From NCBI RefSeq assembly GCF_025998535.1, contig NZ_AP024233.1:620001-684000 (forward strand): a stretch of 64,000 nt of DNA, in the 5' to 3' direction. Shown in pieces: positions 37,389 through 49,339 of this stretch. A model generated the notes under the pieces. That model was given only the letters and a program-made list of their open reading frames with translations. It made no database searches and was not told the origin of the DNA. Origin of the DNA: Desulfolithobacter dissulfuricans. Its GTDB lineage: Bacteria; Desulfobacterota; Desulfobulbia; Desulfobulbales; Desulfobulbaceae. The translations under genes were made by a program, and so were the position numbers. How positions within the stretch are numbered: the stretch's first letter is position 1; each line of letters begins with the position of its first letter.

Positions 37389-39320
37389 ATGGGCTTGACT
37401 GTAGCAGAAAAGATTCTCCAGGCGCACCTTGTTGAGGGTGAGTTGAAAAAGGGCGAGGAAATCGCCCTGCGCATTGACCAGACCCTGACCCAGGATGCCA
37501 CTGGCACCATGGCCTATCTTGAATTCGAGGCCATCGGTATCCCCCGGGTGAAAACCGAGCTGTCGGTTTCCTATGTGGACCATAACCTGGTTCAGTCGGA
37601 TTTCCGCAACGCCGATGACCACCGGTTTCTCCAGTCCGTGGCTCGCAAGTTCGGACTCTGGTTTTCCCCGCCGGGCAACGGCATCTGTCACCAGGTCCAT
37701 CTGGAGCGTTTTGGTATTCCCGGGAAGACCCTGCTCGGTTCGGATTCGCACACTCCCACCGGCGGCGGTCTGGGCATGCTGGCCATGGGTGCCGGAGGCC
37801 TGGATGTGGCCATGGCCATGGCCGGGAAACCGTTTTACCTGATTATGCCCAAGATTTTCGGCATCCGTCTGACCGGCAGGCTCCAGCCCTGGGTCGCGGC
37901 CCGGGATGTGCTCCTTGAGGTGCTCCGCCAGCTCACCGTTAAGGGGGGGGTGGGGTATATCATGGAGTATTTCGGGCCCGGCGTGGCCGAGCTCAGCGTA
38001 ACCGACCGGGCCACGATTACCAATTTCGGTGCCGAGTTGGGTGCCACCACCTCGGTTTTCCCCTCGGATGAGAACACCAGGCAGTTTCTGGTTGCCCAGG
38101 GGCGTGAAGACCAGTGGCAGGAGCTCAAGGCCGATGAGGATGCGGTCTACGACCGGGTGATCGAGATCGATATGTCCACCCTGGAGCCCATGATCGCCTG
38201 TCCATCGTCACCGGATAATGTGGTCAAGGTGAGTGAGGTGGCCGGCAAACCGGTGGCTCAGGTCCTGATCGGCTCCTGTACCAACTCGTCCCTGCGCGAC
38301 CTGACTGCAGTAGCCAGGATACTCGAAGGCAGGGAAACAAGCCGGGATGTCAGCTTCGAGGTCAATCCCGGCAGTCGGCAGGCCCTGGAAAATCTGACCG
38401 CCCAGGGGAACCTGCTGCCGCTGCTCCAGGCCGGTGCCCGAGTGCACCAGTCCGGATGTCTCGGTTGTATCGGCATGGGACAGGCACCGCCCACCAGCGC
38501 CATTTCCCTGCGGACCTTTTCCCGTAACTTCCCGGGACGGTCCGGGACCCAGAACGACCAGGTGTATCTCTGCAGCCCCGAGGTGGCGGTGGCATCTGCC
38601 ATAACCGGCGTGATCACCGATCCGCGAGACCTCGGTGACTATCCCGAGGTAACGCTGCCGGAGAAGTATCTACCCGGAGACGAGCGCATCGAAGCCCCGT
38701 GGCCGGAAAATGCCGAGGTGGAGATCATCCGCGGACCAAATATCGCCCCCTTTCCTGATTTCACGGACCTGCCCGAGACCTGGAAGGGACGGGTCATGCT
38801 CAAGGTGGGCGACAACATCACCACCGATCATATCATGCCGGCCGGGGCAAAGATTCTGCCGCTGCGTTCCAACATCCCGGCCATCAGCGAATACGTTTTC
38901 CATGCCGTTGACCCGGATTTTGCCACCAACATGAAGCAGGCCGCTGAACAGGGCGTGGCCGGAATGATTGTCGGGGGTGATAATTATGGTCAGGGTTCAA
39001 GCCGCGAGCATGCGGCCCTGGCGCCGCGCTATCTCGGGGTTCAAGTCAAGCTGGTCAAGAGTTTTGCCCGGATCCATAAGGCGAACCTGATCAATTTCGG
39101 TATTGTTCCGCTCTGCTTTGCCAATTCTGAGGACTACGATCTGGTGGAGCAGGGGGCCGAAGTCGTGATCCCCGGCATCCGCGAGGCCCTGGCCAGTGGT
39201 CAGGACAGTCTCACCGTGGAGGTCAACGGTAAACCGGTGGCCGCCACCATCGATCTTTCTCCGCGGCATCGGGAGATCCTGGTCGCCGGTGGTCTGCTGA
39301 ACTGGGCTCGGGGTGCATAA
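37389..39320 (+). CDS. acnA: Aconitate hydratase (Aquifex-type, short form)
   Basis: 643-aa [4Fe-4S] aconitase interconverting citrate and isocitrate, shorter than the 850-900-aa AcnA/AcnB. DSHTPTGGGLGMLAMGAGG lies near residue 120. The cluster cysteines are in LIGSCTNSS and the pair SGCLGCIGMG. The swivel domain has GDNITTDHIMPAG and YGQGSSREHAALAPRYLG. The gene follows serA after 76 bp. Confidence 0.93.
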   Translation: MGLTVAEKILQAHLVEGELKKGEEIALRIDQTLTQDATGTMAYLEFEAIGIPRVKTELSVSYVDHNLVQSDFRNADDHRFLQSVARKFGLWFSPPGNGICHQVHLERFGIPGKTLLGSDSHTPTGGGLGMLAMGAGGLDVAMAMAGKPFYLIMPKIFGIRLTGRLQPWVAARDVLLEVLRQLTVKGGVGYIMEYFGPGVAELSVTDRATITNFGAELGATTSVFPSDENTRQFLVAQGREDQWQELKADEDAVYDRVIEIDMSTLEPMIACPSSPDNVVKVSEVAGKPVAQVLIGSCTNSSLRDLTAVARILEGRETSRDVSFEVNPGSRQALENLTAQGNLLPLLQAGARVHQSGCLGCIGMGQAPPTSAISLRTFSRNFPGRSGTQNDQVYLCSPEVAVASAITGVITDPRDLGDYPEVTLPEKYLPGDERIEAPWPENAEVEIIRGPNIAPFPDFTDLPETWKGRVMLKVGDNITTDHIMPAGAKILPLRSNIPAISEYVFHAVDPDFATNMKQAAEQGVAGMIVGGDNYGQGSSREHAALAPRYLGVQVKLVKSFARIHKANLINFGIVPLCFANSEDYDLVEQGAEVVIPGIREALASGQDSLTVEVNGKPVAATIDLSPRHREILVAGGLLNWARGA

Positions 39321-39551
39321 AAAGTATCCAGTTACAGCGTAATTGGGGAGAGAAGGTTTAAAAAATGAGCCTCGATGGTAACTTTTTGTTTTTAAAAGAT
39401 TTTTGTTTTGCAGGGCGAGTGAGAGGTAGTCTCGGTCGTATAAATTGTTGTACTTTCCGGGGCTCTGTTCAAGATCAATGAATGGATATTTTGCGCAGTA
39501 ACGCATTGAAATTACATGAAAGTTCTATTTTGTTCTTCATGTTTTTTCAAG

Positions 39552-39567
39552 TGGCACGGCGGGTGCA
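39552..39567 (+). promoter_or_regulatory. Near-consensus sigma-54 (RpoN) promoter
   Basis: TGGCACG-GCGG-GTGCA matches the -24/-12 consensus TGGCACG-N4-TTGCW with one mismatch, and keeps the invariant GG and GC at correct spacing. The predicted start is near 39577. Confidence 0.7.
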
Positions 39568-39576
39568 ATAATAAGA

Positions 39577-39645
39577 GTACTTCTTCATCTCTTCTCTCCT
39601 TTCTCCTTTTCCGGCTCGGCCATTGTGGCTGAGCCGGTTTTTTTT
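39577..39645 (+). ncRNA. Candidate sigma-54-dependent C/U-rich small RNA
   Basis: Predicted transcript of about 69 nt from the sigma-54 start to the intrinsic terminator, with no start codon-led frame. Its 5' half is almost pure pyrimidine (CTTCTTCATCTCTTCTCTCC followed by TTTCTCC), complementary to Shine-Dalgarno sequences. The 3' half is the terminator hairpin with a long U tail suited to Hfq-type binding. Prediction only. Confidence 0.55.
39611..39645 (+). terminator. Strong Rho-independent terminator
   Basis: 11-bp stem CCGGCTCGGCC / GGCTGAGCCGG (one G-U pair), loop ATTGT, then eight T. It lies only 7 bp before the DUF362 gene start, so that gene needs readthrough or its own translation signals. 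Confidence 0.9.
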
Positions 39646-39652
39646 CAAGGCC

Positions 39653-40606
39653 ATGCAGCCAGACTCCACATCCATGATCAGCCGGGGTCAAACCGTTGCC
39701 CTTACGCGGTGTGGCGCCTATGATCGCGATATTCTGCTTCCCTGCCTGGATAAGGTTTTGCGCGCCACAGCCGTGCCGGAGTGCCGGTCACTGCGGGTCC
39801 TGCTCAAGCCGAATTTGCTCACCGGTCGCAAGGGCAACCTCCCCTGTACCGAGGCTGCCTTTATTCTGGCTGTCGCCCGCTGGTTCCTGGATCAGGGGGC
39901 CCGGGTCAGCCTGGGCGACTCTCCGGCGTTTGGCTCGGCAAGCGGGATCCTTGCCCAGCTGGGAATCCTGGAGAAGCTCCGCAGTCTCGGGGTCCGGGTG
40001 ACGGACTTCAGAACCGTGCGGGAGATAGTGTTGCCCTCCGGCGTCAGGGCCGGGATAGCGGCCGAGGCCCTTGGCTGTGATCTGCTTGTCAATATGCCGC
40101 GGGTCAAGGCCCATGCCCAGATGCGCATGACCATGGCGCTCAAGAACTGCTTCGGCTGCCTGGTGGGGATGCGCAAACCCTGGTGGCACATGCGCCATGG
40201 TGGAGACCCGCATCTCTTTGCCCGCCTGCTGACCGAGCTCCCCGGGATTCTGCCGGATCAGATTGTGCTGGTGGACGGGATCACCGCCATGCACACCACC
40301 GGGCCCATTGGCGGTGAGCCGTTTCCTCTGCGCCTGGTTGGGGCCGGCAGAGACCCGGTGGCTGTGGATACGGCTCTGCTGGCAGTGATCGGGGTCGATC
40401 CCCGGGCTGTGCCGCTCTGGCAGATTTGCCACCAGCAGGGGCTGGTGGCGACTGAACTGGCAGCACTTCATTTTCCTCTGCGCCATCCCCATGAGCTGCG
40501 CGTGACCGGTTTTGTCGCTCCGGAGCAACTCAATCCGGTCCGCTTCAATCTCTTCCGTTTCATGAAGAACACTCTCAAGCGTATTCTACTTCGAAATTCC
40601 AGCTGA
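39653..40606 (+). CDS. DUF362-domain protein
   Basis: 317-aa protein of the DUF362 family, whose exact role is unknown. Family motifs: LLKPNLL near residue 50, GARVSLGDSPAF, LLVNMPRVKAHAQMRMTMALKNCFGCL and LVDGITAMHTTGP. No ferredoxin-type cysteine cluster is present. Several in-frame ATGs (39623, 39653, 39674) are possible; the first lies inside the terminator stem and is unlikely. Expression may be linked to the sigma-54 promoter upstream through terminator readthrough. Confidence 0.82.
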   Translation: MQPDSTSMISRGQTVALTRCGAYDRDILLPCLDKVLRATAVPECRSLRVLLKPNLLTGRKGNLPCTEAAFILAVARWFLDQGARVSLGDSPAFGSASGILAQLGILEKLRSLGVRVTDFRTVREIVLPSGVRAGIAAEALGCDLLVNMPRVKAHAQMRMTMALKNCFGCLVGMRKPWWHMRHGGDPHLFARLLTELPGILPDQIVLVDGITAMHTTGPIGGEPFPLRLVGAGRDPVAVDTALLAVIGVDPRAVPLWQICHQQGLVATELAALHFPLRHPHELRVTGFVAPEQLNPVRFNLFRFMKNTLKRILLRNSS

Positions 40607-40753
40607 TCCGACCGTTTTCTTGCAATCACCACCCAGTCGCATTACACTGCATCAGTTCTTGGCAACCGGGAACGACTGTGTTGCCCGACGGGAATGTTTG
40701 AAAGATAACTATCTGTGTTTGAGTGGTTTTTTTTATAGAGGGGGACATGAGGC

Positions 40754-41506
40754 ATGTTTGATCTGAAGGGAAAGGTGGCCCTGATAACCGGTGGGTCGCG
40801 TGGGATTGGCCGGGCCATTGCCCTGCGGCTGGCGGAAAACGGGGTGGACGTGGTGGTAAACTATGTCCGCCACCGAAGGGATGCCGAGGCCACAGTCCAG
40901 GCCATCGAGGATCTGGGGGGACGCTGTCTGGCCGTCAAGGCCAACGTGGCCAAGGAAGAGGACGTGGCCCGGATGTTCGAGGAAATCGCTAAAACGTACC
41001 AGCGCCTGGATATTCTGGTTTCCAATGCGGCATCCGGCGTGCTCAAGCCGGTGATGGAGCTGACCACCCGCCACTGGAACTGGGCCATGGATATCAATGC
41101 CCGGGCTCTGCTGACCCTGAGTCAGCATGCCGTGCCCATGATGGAAAAGGGTGGCCGGATCATGGCGGTGTCCAGTATCGGTGCCGTGCGGGCGGTGCCC
41201 AATTATACCGTGGTCGGGGCGTCCAAGGCGGCCCTGGAATCCCTGGTACGGCATCTGGCCGTGGAGCTGGGACCCCAGGGGATCCATGTCAACACCATCT
41301 CTGCCGGTGTGGTGGATACCGATGCCCTGAAAAAATTTCCCAACCGCGATGAAATCATCAGCGAATCACTGCGGCGCACTCCCATGGGGAGACTGACCAC
41401 GCCTGACGATGTCGCCGACGTAGCCCTGTTTCTCTGCAGTGATCTGGCCCGGATGATCCATGGCCAGACCGTGGTTGTCGATGGTGGGTATGCCATTGCC
41501 GGCTGA
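40754..41506 (+). CDS. fabL: Enoyl-[acyl-carrier-protein] reductase III
   Basis: 250-aa short-chain dehydrogenase closely resembling FabL, the NADPH-dependent enoyl-ACP reductase of fatty acid synthesis. TGGSRGIGRAIALRLAENG at the N-terminus, NAASGVLKPVMEL, the FabL-type active-site stretch NYTVVGASKAALESLVRHLA, and DTDALKKFPNRDEI are all matched. The gene stands alone. It suggests that FabL contributes to or performs the last elongation step here. Confidence 0.9.
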   Translation: MFDLKGKVALITGGSRGIGRAIALRLAENGVDVVVNYVRHRRDAEATVQAIEDLGGRCLAVKANVAKEEDVARMFEEIAKTYQRLDILVSNAASGVLKPVMELTTRHWNWAMDINARALLTLSQHAVPMMEKGGRIMAVSSIGAVRAVPNYTVVGASKAALESLVRHLAVELGPQGIHVNTISAGVVDTDALKKFPNRDEIISESLRRTPMGRLTTPDDVADVALFLCSDLARMIHGQTVVVDGGYAIAG

Positions 41507-41701
41507 ACCGGTACGGACGGCGGGGATCTGGTAAGGGTCTGGCCCGGTGATGATCCGGCCCAAATCCGGAGGGTACGGTATTTTTATTGAATTTAGCCGA
41601 TGAATTTTGTATTGGTACGAGGTTCAACATTACTGCGATATTATAAACGTACACTGTACAGAGAAGGCCTGTTAGCGGGCCACCTTATTCTGGAGGACTG
41701 A

Positions 41702-43183
<1,482 letters not shown>

Positions 43184-43218
43184 CTGCTCGGGGCGATGGT
43201 TATGAAACATCTCTCTCC

Positions 43219-43252
43219 ATATGACGGACCCGCAACGGCGGGTCCGTCATAT
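43219..43252 (+). terminator. Perfect 15-bp hairpin after ilvC
   Basis: ATATGACGGACCCGC-aacg-GCGGGTCCGTCATAT, 36 bp after the stop. No T tract follows, so it may protect the 3' end or assist Rho-dependent ending rather than be a classical terminator. Confidence 0.6.
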
Positions 43253-43347
43253 CCCCGCCGCTGTACGGTGGCGTTTTTGTCCTGCCCCCTGAATCCACGC
43301 TGCGGTACATTGAGCCTTTGTTCTCCGGCTTGCGACTTTCTTAGATA

Positions 43348-45261
43348 ATGAAACCTAAATTTCAGGAATATATTCGGGATCATGTGGTTCTGGGTGACGG
43401 TGCGCTGGGCTCCTTTCTCTTTGAACGGGGTATCGAGCGCGGTCGGAACCTGGACCTGCTGAACCTGCAGTCGCCAGAGGTTATTTTTTCCGCCCATGAG
43501 GAGTATATCCGGGCCGGAAGTCAGCTCATCGAAACCAACACTTTCGGGGCCAACCGCTTCAAGCTGCGTGAGGCCGGGGCCGAGGAGCAGGTACGGGAAA
43601 TCAACCGTGCCGGCGCGGCCATTGCCTGCAAGGCGGCCGGGCACCAGGTGTATGTGGCCGGATCCGTGGGACCCACAGGGATCAGCTTTCCCCTGGACGA
43701 GGAGTGTGTCGAAGACAGACGAGAGGTTACCGAGGATGATATCCGGGCCGGGTTCCGGGAACAGGTGCTGGGTCTTGTTGAAGGCGGGGCGGATGTTCTG
43801 ATCTTCGAGACCTTCTCCCACCTGGAGGAGATCCTCCTGGCCATCGGCGTGGCCAGGGAGGTGGCGCCCGAGGTACCGGTGATTGGCCAGATGGTCTTTC
43901 CTGCCCGGGCCATGACCGTCCGCGGCAAGGATGCCCTGGATTGCTGCCAGCGTATGATCGAGGCCGGGGCCATTGTGGTGGGCTCCAACTGTGGGCGTGG
44001 CATCGATACCATGGTGACCGCTATCACCCGGATGTCCGCCATCTGCGAGCAGGGAGTTCCGCTCTCCGCCTTTCCCAATGCCGGAATGCCGGAAATGGTG
44101 GGCCATCGGATGATCTATCCGGCCCAGCCCGCCTACATGGCCACCCGGGCCAGGGAGATGATCAAGCTCGGGGTCCATCTGATTGGTGGCTGCTGCGGCA
44201 CAACCCCGGCCCATATCCAGGAGTTTCGTTCCGCCCTGCGGATCAAGCCGGTGCGGGTCAGGGGCAGCAGAATACAGAGTTCCCCTGAACGGACCGAGGT
44301 CCGAACCGCTGAACCGGTGTCCGGGGGGTTTCTTGCCGGGCTCAAGCCCGGCCGGCTGCCGGTGATCGCCGAGCTCGATCCCCCGACTCACCTGGACGTG
44401 GAACCGGTCTTCGAAGGGGCCAGGCAGCTCGCGGCCGCAGGTGTTGACGCCATCTCGCTGGGCGAGAATCCCCTGGCCATCCTGCGGGCCGGCAACCTGG
44501 GGGTGGCGGCACTCATTCGTAAACAGACCGGCGTGCAGACCATTATCCATCAGACCGGCCGTGATCTCAATGCCCTGGGGCTGCAGTCGCGGATGATGGA
44601 AGCGCATCTGCTGGGAATCGAGGCGGTGCTGGCCGTATCCGGGGATTCGGCCGCCGGTACGGATCAGCCCGGGGTCACCGGGGTCTTTGATCTGCGGTCC
44701 ATGGGGCTTATCCGCATGCTGGACGGCCTCAACCACGGGGTGAATATGGCCGGCCGTTCGGTAAAGACCTCAACCAATTTTTCCATCGGCGCGGCCTTCA
44801 GTTTTCGGCCGGCCAGCCCGGGGTTGCAGATCGGCCGGCTGGAAAAGAAGGTGGCGCTCGGGGCCCGCTTCGCCATGACCCAGCCTCTTTTTTCCCGTGA
44901 CGTGGTGGAGCAGATGATGGAGAAGGTCAGCCATATCGACGTGCTGATGTTCCCCGGGATCTTTCCCCTCATCTCTTCCCGCAATGCCGAATTTCTCCAC
45001 AACGAGGTCCCGGGTATATCCGTACCGGCCGAGTTGCGGGCCGAACTGGCCAGGTATGAGCAGGTCGCCGACCAGCGCAAGGTGGCCTTGGAGTACACCG
45101 GGCGGTTGATCGAGGATATCGCTCCCTTTGTCGACGGCCTCTATCTTATCAGTCCGCTCAACAAGTGGGATATTGTCCTTGAATTTGTCAAACAGGTTCG
45201 GGCCGGAGGCTGGAAAGGCAGCGGCCGGGCTGATCGTTTTGTAACTGAGTCGTTGCAGTAA
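43348..45261 (+). CDS. Bifunctional homocysteine S-methyltransferase / methylenetetrahydrofolate reductase
   Basis: 637 aa, YitJ-like architecture. Residues 1-310 are a MetH/BHMT-type methyltransferase with zinc cysteines in VGSNCGRG and GGCCGTTP. From about 335 a MetF-like TIM barrel begins ([64 protein letters not shown]). It couples 5-methyl-THF formation to methionine synthesis. Directly upstream of metK and ahcY, forming a methyl-cycle cluster. Confidence 0.9.
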   Translation: MKPKFQEYIRDHVVLGDGALGSFLFERGIERGRNLDLLNLQSPEVIFSAHEEYIRAGSQLIETNTFGANRFKLREAGAEEQVREINRAGAAIACKAAGHQVYVAGSVGPTGISFPLDEECVEDRREVTEDDIRAGFREQVLGLVEGGADVLIFETFSHLEEILLAIGVAREVAPEVPVIGQMVFPARAMTVRGKDALDCCQRMIEAGAIVVGSNCGRGIDTMVTAITRMSAICEQGVPLSAFPNAGMPEMVGHRMIYPAQPAYMATRAREMIKLGVHLIGGCCGTTPAHIQEFRSALRIKPVRVRGSRIQSSPERTEVRTAEPVSGGFLAGLKPGRLPVIAELDPPTHLDVEPVFEGARQLAAAGVDAISLGENPLAILRAGNLGVAALIRKQTGVQTIIHQTGRDLNALGLQSRMMEAHLLGIEAVLAVSGDSAAGTDQPGVTGVFDLRSMGLIRMLDGLNHGVNMAGRSVKTSTNFSIGAAFSFRPASPGLQIGRLEKKVALGARFAMTQPLFSRDVVEQMMEKVSHIDVLMFPGIFPLISSRNAEFLHNEVPGISVPAELRAELARYEQVADQRKVALEYTGRLIEDIAPFVDGLYLISPLNKWDIVLEFVKQVRAGGWKGSGRADRFVTESLQ

Positions 45262-45290
45262 CGAGATATTTTTTTTGGAAGGAGCACGAC

Positions 45291-46460
45291 ATGTCAACAC
45301 ATCTTTTTACCTCCGAGTCTGTTTCCGAGGGCCATCCGGACAAGGTTGCAGACCAGATTTCCGATGCTGTCCTGGATGCCATTTTGACCAAGGATCCCAA
45401 CCCGGAACACGCGCGGGTGGCCTGTGAGACCATGATCAAAACCGGGGCCGCCATTGTCTCCGGTGAAATCACCACCGAGGCCTGGGTCGATCTGGATGAA
45501 CTGGTTCGCGAGGTGATCTGTGATATCGGCTACACCAGCTCGCGGGTTGGTTTTGATGGCTCCACCTGCGCGGTCATGTCACTGATCGGCAAGCAGTCCG
45601 GCGACATTGCCAAGGGTGTTGACCGGGAAAACCCTGAGGAGCAGGGCGCCGGGGACCAGGGGATGATGTTTGGCTATGCCACCAACGAGACCGACGTGCT
45701 CATGCCGGCGGCCATCACCTATGCCCACCGGCTGGTGCAGCGGCAGTCCGAGATCCGCAAATCCAAGATACTGCCCTGGCTGAGGCCGGATGCCAAGAGC
45801 CAGGTGACGCTGCGCTATGAGGATGACCGGGTGGTGGCCATCGACGCCGTCGTTCTTTCCACCCAGCACGATCCGGACATCGAATACAAGCGACTGGAAG
45901 AGGCGGTGATGGAAAACATCATCCTGCCGGTGCTGCCCAAGGAGTGGCTGCACAAGGATACCCGCTTCCATATCAACCCCACGGGCAGCTTTGTCATCGG
46001 CGGGCCGGTGGGAGATTGTGGCCTGACCGGACGCAAGATCATCGTCGACACCTATGGCGGCATGGCCCGCCATGGAGGCGGGGCGTTCTCCGGCAAGGAT
46101 CCCTCCAAGGTGGACCGGTCCGCGGCCTATGCCGGCCGCTACGTGGCCAAGAACATTGTCGCCGCCGGCCTGGCCGACCGGTGTGAAATCCAGGTGTCCT
46201 ATGCCATCGGTATTGCCGAACCCACCTCGATTTCCGTGGAGACCTTCGGTACGGCCAAGGTTCCCGAGGAGCGTATCGTCGAGTTGATCCGCAACCATTT
46301 TGATCTGCGGCCCTACGGGATTATCACCATGCTGGACCTGGTCCGGCCCATTTACCGCAAAACCGCGGCCTATGGCCATTTCGGCCGGGAAGAGCCGGAA
46401 TTTACCTGGGAGCGGACCGACAAGGCCGAAGAGCTGCGGGATGCCGCCGGCATCAAGTAG
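45291..46460 (+). CDS. metK: S-adenosylmethionine synthetase
   Basis: 389-aa enzyme making SAM from methionine and [24 protein letters not shown] is at the N-terminus, followed by [12 protein letters not shown], the P-loop-like [20 protein letters not shown] and the C-terminal [18 protein letters not shown] lies before the ATG. It follows the bifunctional methyltransferase gene after 29 bp. Confidence 0.97.
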   Translation: MSTHLFTSESVSEGHPDKVADQISDAVLDAILTKDPNPEHARVACETMIKTGAAIVSGEITTEAWVDLDELVREVICDIGYTSSRVGFDGSTCAVMSLIGKQSGDIAKGVDRENPEEQGAGDQGMMFGYATNETDVLMPAAITYAHRLVQRQSEIRKSKILPWLRPDAKSQVTLRYEDDRVVAIDAVVLSTQHDPDIEYKRLEEAVMENIILPVLPKEWLHKDTRFHINPTGSFVIGGPVGDCGLTGRKIIVDTYGGMARHGGGAFSGKDPSKVDRSAAYAGRYVAKNIVAAGLADRCEIQVSYAIGIAEPTSISVETFGTAKVPEERIVELIRNHFDLRPYGIITMLDLVRPIYRKTAAYGHFGREEPEFTWERTDKAEELRDAAGIK

Positions 46461-46629
46461 GGTTCGGTTTGCAGAGAAAGAGACCTTGGCACGCAGTAAC
46501 GATAACCAAAAGAAAAAGAAATTTGATTACCACTGAAACTCAGCCTGCATTACGGGATAACATCTCTGAGCTCAGATGGTCATCACAAAAAGAAAAAATC
46601 TCCCGGAAACGGGATCTATGGAGAATGCA

Positions 46630-47916
46630 ATGACTGATTATAAGGTTGCAGACATAAGCCTGGCAGAATGGGGACGCAAGGAGATTGCCATTGCCGAAAC
46701 AGAGATGCCCGGTCTCATGGCCCTGCGGGAAGAGTATGGCCAGACCAAACCGCTGGCCGGGGCCCGGATAGCCGGCTGCCTGCACATGACCATCCAGACC
46801 GCCGTCCTCATGGAAACCCTGGTGGAACTGGGAGCCGAGCTGCGCTGGTCCTCATGTAACATCTTTTCCACTCAGGACCATGCCGCTGCGGCCATGGCCG
46901 CGGCCGGTATCCCCACCTTTGCCTGGAAGGGCGAGAGCGAGGAGGAGTTCTGGTGGTGTATTGACCATACCATTTTCGGTCCGGATGGCTGGCGGCCGAA
47001 CATGATCCTCGACGATGGCGGCGACCTGACCCAGGTCATGCATGAAAAGTATCCTGAGCTGATGAAGGATGTGCGCGGGCTGTCCGAGGAAACCACCACC
47101 GGGGTTCATCGGCTCAACGAGATGGCCAGGAAGGGGACCCTGCTGTGTCCGGCCTTCAATGTCAACGATTCGGTAACCAAGTCCAAGTTCGACAATTTAT
47201 ACGGCTGCCGGGAATCGCTGATCGACGGTATCAAGCGGGCCACCGATGTGATGATTGCCGGTAAGATTGCCGTGGTGGTGGGCTATGGTGACGTGGGTAA
47301 AGGCTGTGCCCAGGCCCTGCGCGGCATGGGAGCCACCGTGCTGGTGACCGAGGTTGATCCCATCTGTGCCCTGCAGGCGGCCATGGAGGGATACCGGGTC
47401 GTGACCATGGAAGAGGCCGCCCCGGTTGGGGACATCTTTGTCACCTGCACCGGCAACCTCAAGGTGATCACCCGGGCCCATATGGAGGCCATGAAGGATC
47501 AGGCCATTGTCTCCAATATCGGCCATTTTGATTCAGAGATCGACATCGCCGGAATCCGCGATCTGCCCTGGGAGAACATCAAGCCCCAGGTGGATCATGT
47601 TATCTTTCCCGATGGCAAGCGAATCATTATTCTGGCCGAAGGGCGCCTGGTCAATCTCGGCTGTGCCACCGGGCATCCCAGTTTTGTCATGTCCAACTCG
47701 TTTACCAACCAGGTTCTGGCCCAGATCGAACTCTGGCAGCATAGCGAAAAGTATGAGAACAAGGTCTACTTCCTGCCCAAAAAGCTCGATGAAAAGGTGG
47801 CCCGGCTCCACCTGGAAAAAATCGGCGCCCATCTCACCAAGCTGACCCCTGAGCAGGCCGAGTACATCGGTGTGGATGTGGATGGACCCTACAAACCGGA
47901 TTATTACCGGTATTGA
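46630..47916 (+). CDS. ahcY: Adenosylhomocysteinase
   Basis: 428-aa NAD-dependent enzyme hydrolysing S-adenosylhomocysteine. Seen are [28 protein letters not shown], the NAD-binding [18 protein letters not shown], and the conserved C-terminus [13 protein letters not shown]. The ATG at 46630 has GGAG 6 bases upstream; longer frames to 46576 lack support. The gap of 169 bp after metK holds no riboswitch that I recognise. Confidence 0.96.
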   Translation: MTDYKVADISLAEWGRKEIAIAETEMPGLMALREEYGQTKPLAGARIAGCLHMTIQTAVLMETLVELGAELRWSSCNIFSTQDHAAAAMAAAGIPTFAWKGESEEEFWWCIDHTIFGPDGWRPNMILDDGGDLTQVMHEKYPELMKDVRGLSEETTTGVHRLNEMARKGTLLCPAFNVNDSVTKSKFDNLYGCRESLIDGIKRATDVMIAGKIAVVVGYGDVGKGCAQALRGMGATVLVTEVDPICALQAAMEGYRVVTMEEAAPVGDIFVTCTGNLKVITRAHMEAMKDQAIVSNIGHFDSEIDIAGIRDLPWENIKPQVDHVIFPDGKRIIILAEGRLVNLGCATGHPSFVMSNSFTNQVLAQIELWQHSEKYENKVYFLPKKLDEKVARLHLEKIGAHLTKLTPEQAEYIGVDVDGPYKPDYYRY

Positions 47917-48233
47917 TTACCGCCTTGAGACAGGCGCCATGCTTAATGGCGGCCTGGTCATCCGGGTATCGAGGCACTGAGGGAGAGACATATCGTACCT
48001 TGGTGCCTTTTTTGTTTTTTTGTCAGAACGGTCTGTTTTCAGGGCCGGGTCAGGGGGCGCTTTGCCACGAAGCCCAATCCCTTGGGTGTACGTTGACGGG
48101 CATGAGTAGAAACACAAACCGAATAACACCTCGGTAGTTCATGGCCTGAGTGTTTGAGCCAATATCGGCCCCTTTGAGGTCGGATAATTTTTCTTTTTTC
48201 TTTTTTCTGGGGTAGAGTTTCGCAGGAGGTTCT

Positions 48234-48770
48234 ATGCTCGTGGGTTGGATGTTTCGCTCTTTTTTTGTCTGTGTGGGCATACTTGTTGTCCTGTCTGGAT
48301 GTGCCCGCCACGAAACCAGAATTATGGAAACCACGGCCTATTGCGGGTGTGAGAAATGCTGTTCCTGGGAGCGTGGTTCCTGGAAGCATATGAAGCTGGA
48401 CTTCTGGAAGCGCTATGTCAGCGAAGGGCGGCGGACCGGGGCCCCCTATACCGGCAGGACCGCCAGCGGCAGTGAACCGGTGGAACCCCATCCGGGGCTT
48501 GTCTCCTCAGATACACTTCGGCATCCCTGGACCATTCCCGCCCGGATAGTCTTTCCCTGGCTCTGGCTTGAGCGTGACGGGACCATTGCCGCCGATACAA
48601 GATATTATCCCTTTGGTACCCGGATGTATGTGCCCGGTTATGGCTGGGGCGTGGTGGCCGATCGGGGCGGGGCCATAAAGGGTCCCGATCGGATCGATCT
48701 CTATTTTGATTCCCATGAAAAGGCGCTTCAATGGGGCCGGAGGCGGCTTGAGGTAAAGATCGAGCGTTAG
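48234..48770 (+). CDS. 3D-domain lipoprotein
   Basis: 178-aa predicted lipoprotein: the hydrophobic N-terminus ends in a lipobox-like VLSGC near residue 23. The C-terminal 3D domain (MltA/YorM type) has the aspartates in TRYYPFGTRMYVPGYGWG, VVADRGGAIKGPDRIDLYF. Such domains act on or bind peptidoglycan. A CGCEKCC cluster precedes it. Ribosome site GGAGG is 6 bases upstream. Confidence 0.85.
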   Translation: MLVGWMFRSFFVCVGILVVLSGCARHETRIMETTAYCGCEKCCSWERGSWKHMKLDFWKRYVSEGRRTGAPYTGRTASGSEPVEPHPGLVSSDTLRHPWTIPARIVFPWLWLERDGTIAADTRYYPFGTRMYVPGYGWGVVADRGGAIKGPDRIDLYFDSHEKALQWGRRRLEVKIER

Positions 48771-48775
48771 TAATC

Positions 48776-48799
48776 CCGGCCCTGGTCCGCCAGGGCCGG
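48776..48799. terminator. Hairpin between convergent genes
   Basis: CCGGCCCTG-N6-CAGGGCCGG, 9-bp stem lying between the 3D-lipoprotein and rhodanese stop codons. It is weak in T on both sides but placed to end both transcripts. Confidence 0.5.
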
Positions 48800-48817
48800 T
48801 TGATCCATAAAGCGGGA

Positions 48818-49339
48818 TTACTCCCCGATGTAGGGATCTTTTTTCTCAAAGGCTTTGGGGCTCAGGGTAAACTCGCCATGCCTGTTGTAGACCGGATAGC
48901 CGGCCACGACCCAGCCTTTGAAGGCGTCGTAGATATTGGTGACGTTGGTGTAGCCCATTTCCAGCAGCCGCTGGGTGACAAAGGCGGACCGGGCCCCGGT
49001 CCGGCAGTAGACAAATATTCTGGCATCGGTGTCCTGGATTTTTTTGGGTACCACCCATTCTATAAGCCCGCGATTGATATGAATCGCCCCGGGAAGATGG
49101 GCCGCAATATATTCATCCCGGGTCCGGACATCCACCAGGACAAATTTGCCTCCACTGTCCATGATCTTCTTGAACTCCACCGCCGTGACATGGGGCTGAC
49201 TTTCCTTGATGGGCTTCCAGAGCTTTTCAACGTTTTCTTTCACCTCGTCAATGGAAGGACCGGCCATGGCAGCAAGGGGCACGATAGAAAGCAGCAGGAG
49301 ACAGAGAATGGTTGTCAGCAGTGTTTTTCTTCTTTTCAT
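48818..49339 (-). CDS. Exported rhodanese-domain protein
   Basis: 173 aa with a signal peptide (TTILCLLLLSIVPLAAMA). The rhodanese domain includes FVLVDVRTRDEYIAAHLPGA and the active-site loop FVYCRTGARSAF, with the catalytic Cys near residue 112. Probably periplasmic sulfur transfer or a non-enzymatic sulfur-binding role. Confidence 0.88.
   Translation of the reverse strand: MKRRKTLLTTILCLLLLSIVPLAAMAGPSIDEVKENVEKLWKPIKESQPHVTAVEFKKIMDSGGKFVLVDVRTRDEYIAAHLPGAIHINRGLIEWVVPKKIQDTDARIFVYCRTGARSAFVTQRLLEMGYTNVTNIYDAFKGWVVAGYPVYNRHGEFTLSPKAFEKKDPYIGE

Noticed and set aside
46461..46630. SAH riboswitch between metK and ahcY
   Set aside because: The conserved core of SAH riboswitches was not seen; only a fragment resembling the type 2 element end (TGATTACCACTGAAA) is present.
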